64,000 nucleotides of DNA. Origin: Mimachlamys varia (lineage: Eukaryota; Mollusca; Bivalvia; Pectinida; Pectinidae). Positions within the stretch are counted from its first letter, which is position 1. Each line of letters begins with the position of its first letter. The stretch lies in assembly GCA_947623455.1 (NCBI GenBank), contig OX392536.1, positions 8,427,282-8,491,281 of the forward strand, given 5' to 3'. Of this stretch, positions 59,893 through 64,000 are shown in pieces. The position numbers were made by a program, and so were the translations under genes. Under the pieces are notes generated by a model. The model had not been told where the DNA came from. It did no database searches and saw nothing but the letters and a program-made list of their open reading frames with translations.

Positions 59893-60086
59893 AACTTGGA
59901 TGTGACCAAGATTTGCATGGTGGGTGTCGTTGATGAAGGAGAAGTCGCTTACTCTTCCGGAACACCTGGCCTTGTTCTCTTGTCCTTTTTCAAGGGTTTC
60001 CATGTAAATCTTTCCCATTTGTTCATATTTTGCCCTACTTTAATCGAGTTTGTGTTCGGATTTGGTTTGTTGACGCTTCGGTATTC

Positions 60087-62123
60087 TCTAATTATTGCCC
60101 GATATCATATATAGTCTTGTGTGAATATACGTGAGACATTGTTAAAAGTTTATTGACCGACTTATTAAAGGTTAAAACATGTCGTTATGTAGTGATTAAG
60201 GTAACCACCTTTTAAACAACTAGTCCCCTGTTGTTTATACGAACTTATGTTTATTATGTTGGTAACAATTGTTGTTCACTATTTGCGTATATTGCCGTCA
60301 CTCTATTCTAGATGTAATGGTATGAGGACCATGTGGAAGATTAGCGCTTGGCTAAACATGTATTTTATCCTCAGAAAATAAAGTTTATTATTCGTAATAG
60401 AATTATATACATTTCATCATCCCCGTGTTTCAGTAACGAGATTTAATAGCTATAACTAGATGTATTTATAGATTTAAAATATTTGGATGAGTTAGATCAT
60501 GTTTTTTTTTTATAATGCATGTAACACTCTTTAACATCATTTTAACTGGAGACATACATTTAAACATGTTGAATAATACCTACTTACCATCATTAGAATA
60601 GTCTACTGGCAAAATATAATCAAACAAAGCCTGCTAATTAGTAAGCCTACAGTGATAACATGAACTACTGCTATCGATATTGTATTCACTAATGATGTTT
60701 ATCTAATAAAACATAACACAGTGAATACACCAATATACAGTGATCTTTGTAACTAATGTGTTACTAATTTTAGTCAATTATATTCTGTATTCAAACAACT
60801 ATTTTTTCAGAAAACTTAATTAATAGACTGCTATGCAATATCACTCAAAATTAACCTTTACATTGAAAATGGTGTCTATATATTGACTCGTGTATATACA
60901 CTGCTTATCCAAAAGTTTTGTTACAAACGTTGCGTACATATTAAGCCATTAGCAAACAAAACATGAACACAACTGATGCAATTTCCTAAAGATAGACCAC
61001 TTATCAGTTTCAACTGGCATTTTATTTTTAAAAAAACCCTAAGTCCTGGAAGTTGCAGGGAGCGTCAAAGGAGGGATTTATTTTTGATAATATTCAAACA
61101 TGAATTAAAGTTGCTTTTCTTTCATTTGCACAATTAAATGGAATTAATACAATGATCCACTGTCAAAAATATAAGAAAGAAATATTTTGTTAAACTGTAT
61201 GTATTAAAAACATGAAATTCCAAAAAAGTGTTTCATTTTAAGGATTTTAATTGCATCAAAAACGATACATACATGTTGTTGAAAAATAGCAAAACATCGT
61301 AAGCATAAAAATATTAATAGTAATACATACTTCAAAATTGGGGTTTGCTCAATTTCAAAGCGTTTGCAGAAAAGATGAATCAGAACTTTTGGATGGCAGT
61401 GTATGTATTTTCTTTATTTATTACAATTTAAGATTATGATTATAACTTTTAAATTTCAAGTGAACCAATATTGGATCATTATGACTACATTTTGAAAATT
61501 TGTATCATATTCTGAAATCATGTACAATGTATAATTTTGGTAACCTGTCCTTTATGTCCAATTTGTGAACGGCTAGTGTGTTGATACATGGGGGCTTTTG
61601 GGCTTTTATGTACGATGGGTTGTCAACAAATATACATATTTTGATCAATTGATATATATTTTCAAAGGATAAACAGAAAATAATAGAGCAATATTGGAGT
61701 TATCTCCCTTACATAGCTTTTTAGATTGCTATGTTGGATAAATGTAATGCTTGCAAATTAGTTTGGAAAGGACTTAGACGGGCCTAAACTGGTGTCAAAT
61801 CGACATATATATAGTCAATGAGAATTGTTAAAAATCCATTATTAAAGAAATGTATGTAACATATGCCTGGCCTAATGTCCAATCCAATTGACACATATAT
61901 ATTCGAAAAGAATTGTTAATATAGATTGTAAATAAAGAATAAATGTTATATAGGCCTAGTCTGATGTCCAGTCCTATTGACACAACTATTATATAAGTCA
62001 ATAATGTTGTTGAAATCGATTGCCATTAAATAATATATGTAATGAAGGCCGAGTCTGATGCCCAACCAAATTGGCCTAATTATTATACAGAGTCAATAAA
62101 ATGAAATTAAACAATTCCTATAG
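60087..62123. other. Downstream intergenic region
   Basis: AT-rich without a supported gene. Between about 61,780 and 62,090 a loose 85-90-bp motif (GCCTGGCCTAATGTCC / GGCCTAGTCTGATGTCC with CAATTGACACA) repeats about three to four times. Confidence 0.5.
60377..60382 (+). terminator. Possible polyadenylation signal AATAAA
   Basis: AATAAA followed by GTTTATTATTCG about 2.0 kb after the stop codon. A candidate 3' end for the gene only; the hexamer is common in AT-rich DNA. Confidence 0.2.
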
Positions 62124-63278
62124 ATTGAACGATAACTGTACTGGTGTTTAAATATAGCTAGAGGATACTGTTTAGCTTGGACGGTAACTGTAGTGGTGTT
62201 TTTATAGCTAGTGGATATTGTTAACTTGGACGGTAACTGTAGTGGTGGTTGTATAGCTAGTGGATACTGTTTAGCTTGGACGGTAACTGTAGTGGTGTTT
62301 ATATAGCTATTGGATATTGTTTAGCTTGGACGGTAACTGTAGTGGTGTTTATATAGCTATTGGATATTGTTTAGCTTGGACGGTAACTGTAGTGGTGTTT
62401 ATATAGCTATTGGATATTGTTTAGCTTGGACGGTAACTGTAGTGGTGGTTATATAGCTATTGGATACTGTTTAGCTTGGACGGTAACTGTAGTGGTGTTT
62501 ATATAGCTATTGGATACTGTTTAGCTTGGACGGTTACTGTACTGGTGTTTATATAGCTAGTTGATATTGTTTAGCTTGGACGGTAACTATTGTGGTGGTT
62601 ATATAGCTATTGGTTACTGTTTAGCTTGGACGGTAACTGTAGTGGTGTTTATATAGCTAGTGGATATTGTTTAGCTTGGACGGTAACTGTAGTGGTGTTT
62701 ATATAGCTATTGGATACTGTTTAGCTTGGACGGTAACTGTAGTGGTGTTTATATAGCTATTGGATACTGTTTAGCTTGGACGGTAACTGTAGTGGTGTTT
62801 ATATAGCTATTGGATACTGTTAAGCTTGGAAGGTATCTGTAGTGTTGTTTTTATAGTTATTGGATACTGTTTAGCTTGGACGGTAACTGTAGTTGTGTTT
62901 ATATAGCTAGTGGATATTGTTTAGCTTGGACGGTAACTGTAGTGGTGTTTATATAGCTAGTGGATACTGTTTAGCTTGGACGTTAACTGTAGTGGTGTTT
63001 ATATAGCTAGTGGATACTGTTTAGCTTGGACGGTAACTGTAGTGGTGTTTATATAGCTAGTGGATATTGTTTAGCTTGAACGGTAACTGTAGTGGTGTTT
63101 ATATAGCTAGTGGATACTGTTTAGCTTGGACGGTAACTGTAGTGGTGTTTATATAGCTAGTGGATATTGTTCTGCTTGAACGGTAACTGTAGTGGTGTTT
63201 ATATAGCTAGTGGATATTGTTTAGCTTGAACGGTAACTGTAGTGGTGTTTATATAGCTAGTGGATATTGTTTAGCTTA
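62124..63278 (+). repeat. 50-bp minisatellite (about 23 copies)
   Basis: The unit runs GGTAACTGTAGTGGTGTTTA then TATAGCTATTGGATACTGTT and TAGCTTGGAC, with an exact 50-bp step for example between 62,291 and 62,341. Variants are GCTAG/GCTAT and GATACTG/GATATTG. The first unit, near 62,126, is the most diverged. Confidence 0.97.
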
Positions 63279-64000
63279 TTTGTGACGTAGGTACGTTATA
63301 CCACACCATTGGTTCTGTAACCGGGTGTTATACTTTCCATATAAGGGCGATGGAAATGAACACGTGCATACAATAGTTAGAGAGAGTTGCTATCCTTTAT
63401 ATGAGGCAGTGTAACCGGAAGTTTGTGAGCGATAGAAATGAGTGTCATTTTACCATAACAGCATTTGTAAATATGTATTACTTATATACGCATTTAAACA
63501 GAATGGTTATATCTTTATTTTGTCTTTTTTTTCGAATATTGTTTTAATTACAAGAAGTCAAGTGTTGAAAACAATGAAATTGATGACGTCATTTCACAGA
63601 TAATAACGTCACAATAGCAAATGTTGTTATATAAGGATTGAAAGTCTTTTTTAATTATCATAGCAATATGAAAGTTAAAACAAAATGACTTTCAATCCAT
63701 ATATTTACATTTTTTCTGAAACATTTTTATTAGATCATTTGTTAATATTCATTATAATTTTGTGTTTTGTGTTTGCTTTGTGGTTTTTTGGGTTTTTTTT
63801 TTTAAACGTTTGTAAATTGTTAAAATTCAATAAAAAAAGTAGGTGAAATTTGCTAATGCATTGTAAAAAAACTGTTGTAAATACACTGAATATAAAAAAA
63901 TAAATCATATCTTCCATATTTGAAATATTATTTCATTGTTATTATTACATGAGATACAAACAGGTTTAATTGAAATATCATTTTCAGGTGCTAACAGGTT
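63279..64000. other. Right edge, non-coding, with one hairpin element
   Basis: GGATTGAAAGTC (63,635-63,646) and GACTTTCAATCC (63,687-63,698) form a perfect 12-bp inverted repeat; the outer right flank (CATATATTTACATTTTT) is also found inverted at 8,329-8,345. The last bases contain TCATTTTCAG|GTGC, a possible acceptor of an exon beyond the window, not supported further. Confidence 0.5.

Larger units (their letters stand above)
57583..60086. repeat. Inverted repeat pair 2, flanking the last exon
   Basis: The left arm 57,583-57,840 (GAGAATACCGAAGCGTTAAC, GGAAGAGTAAGCGTCCTCTG, CATCGACGACAC) faces the right arm 59,893-60,086 (GTGTCGTTGATGAAGG, TTACTCTTCCGGAACA, GACGCTTCGGTATTCTC). The arms are inverse copies and belong to the same family as pair 1 at 52,633-53,835. 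Between them lie the final coding exon (58,052-58,344) and the 48-bp minisatellite. Whether the pair is one element or two independent opposite insertions cannot be decided by eye. Confidence 0.8.

Overview
The window looks like genomic DNA of a marine mollusc, most likely a bivalve. It is AT-rich, intron-rich and repeat-dense. It carries dispersed elements of a kind I recall from bivalve and gastropod genomes (a hairpin head reading AGCTCACC and a tail reading GGGCCTCTTG), tRNA-derived SINE heads, a decayed Ty3/gypsy element and one host gene for a Roc-COR-death-domain protein. No species can be named from sequence alone.

The host gene lies on the plus strand. Eight exons between 33,324 and 58,344, plus a candidate start exon at 13,661-13,722, join without breaking frame at any of eight splice junctions. 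They encode an inferred protein of 906 residues: a short N-terminus, a Roc GTPase domain (P-loop at residues 31-38, DMGG at 158-161, a GTxLD motif at 229-233), a COR region and two death-like domains in tandem. Proteins of this architecture are linked to apoptosis and innate signalling in animals; the role here is inferred from architecture only. About 2.7 kb of coding sequence is spread over about 45 kb because two introns are huge.

Layout. 1-2,640: a 71-bp satellite running off the left edge. 3,011-5,770: a dispersed element holding two different internal tandem repeats. 5,770-13,660: non-coding DNA with SINE-like, MITE-like and duplicated segments. 13,661-13,722: candidate start exon. 14,740-32,365 (intron 1): a 17.6-kb tandem array of about 720-1,050-bp units. 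Eighteen copies of one motif each present a pyrimidine tract, an AG, exactly three bases, and then (in 17 of 18) GTAAGT or GTAAGC. This array of candidate 3-nt microexons or recursive-splicing stations is the most unusual thing here. 33,324-36,408: Roc exons. 36,409-52,101 (intron 4): a nest of transposons, in which an LTR retrotransposon on the minus strand contains a SINE, a Tc1-like short element and a 5.95-kb insertion with a 9-bp target duplication; that insertion in turn holds a hAT-like element carrying a dead mariner and a long inverted repeat. 52,102-58,344: COR and death-domain exons. 58,298-59,303: a 48-bp minisatellite grown out of the last codons and stop of the gene. 62,124-63,278: a 50-bp minisatellite.

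No rRNA, CRISPR array, standalone tRNA or bacterial-type operon was seen. All exon calls rest on splice-site consensus, reading frame and family resemblance; transcript data would be needed to confirm them.
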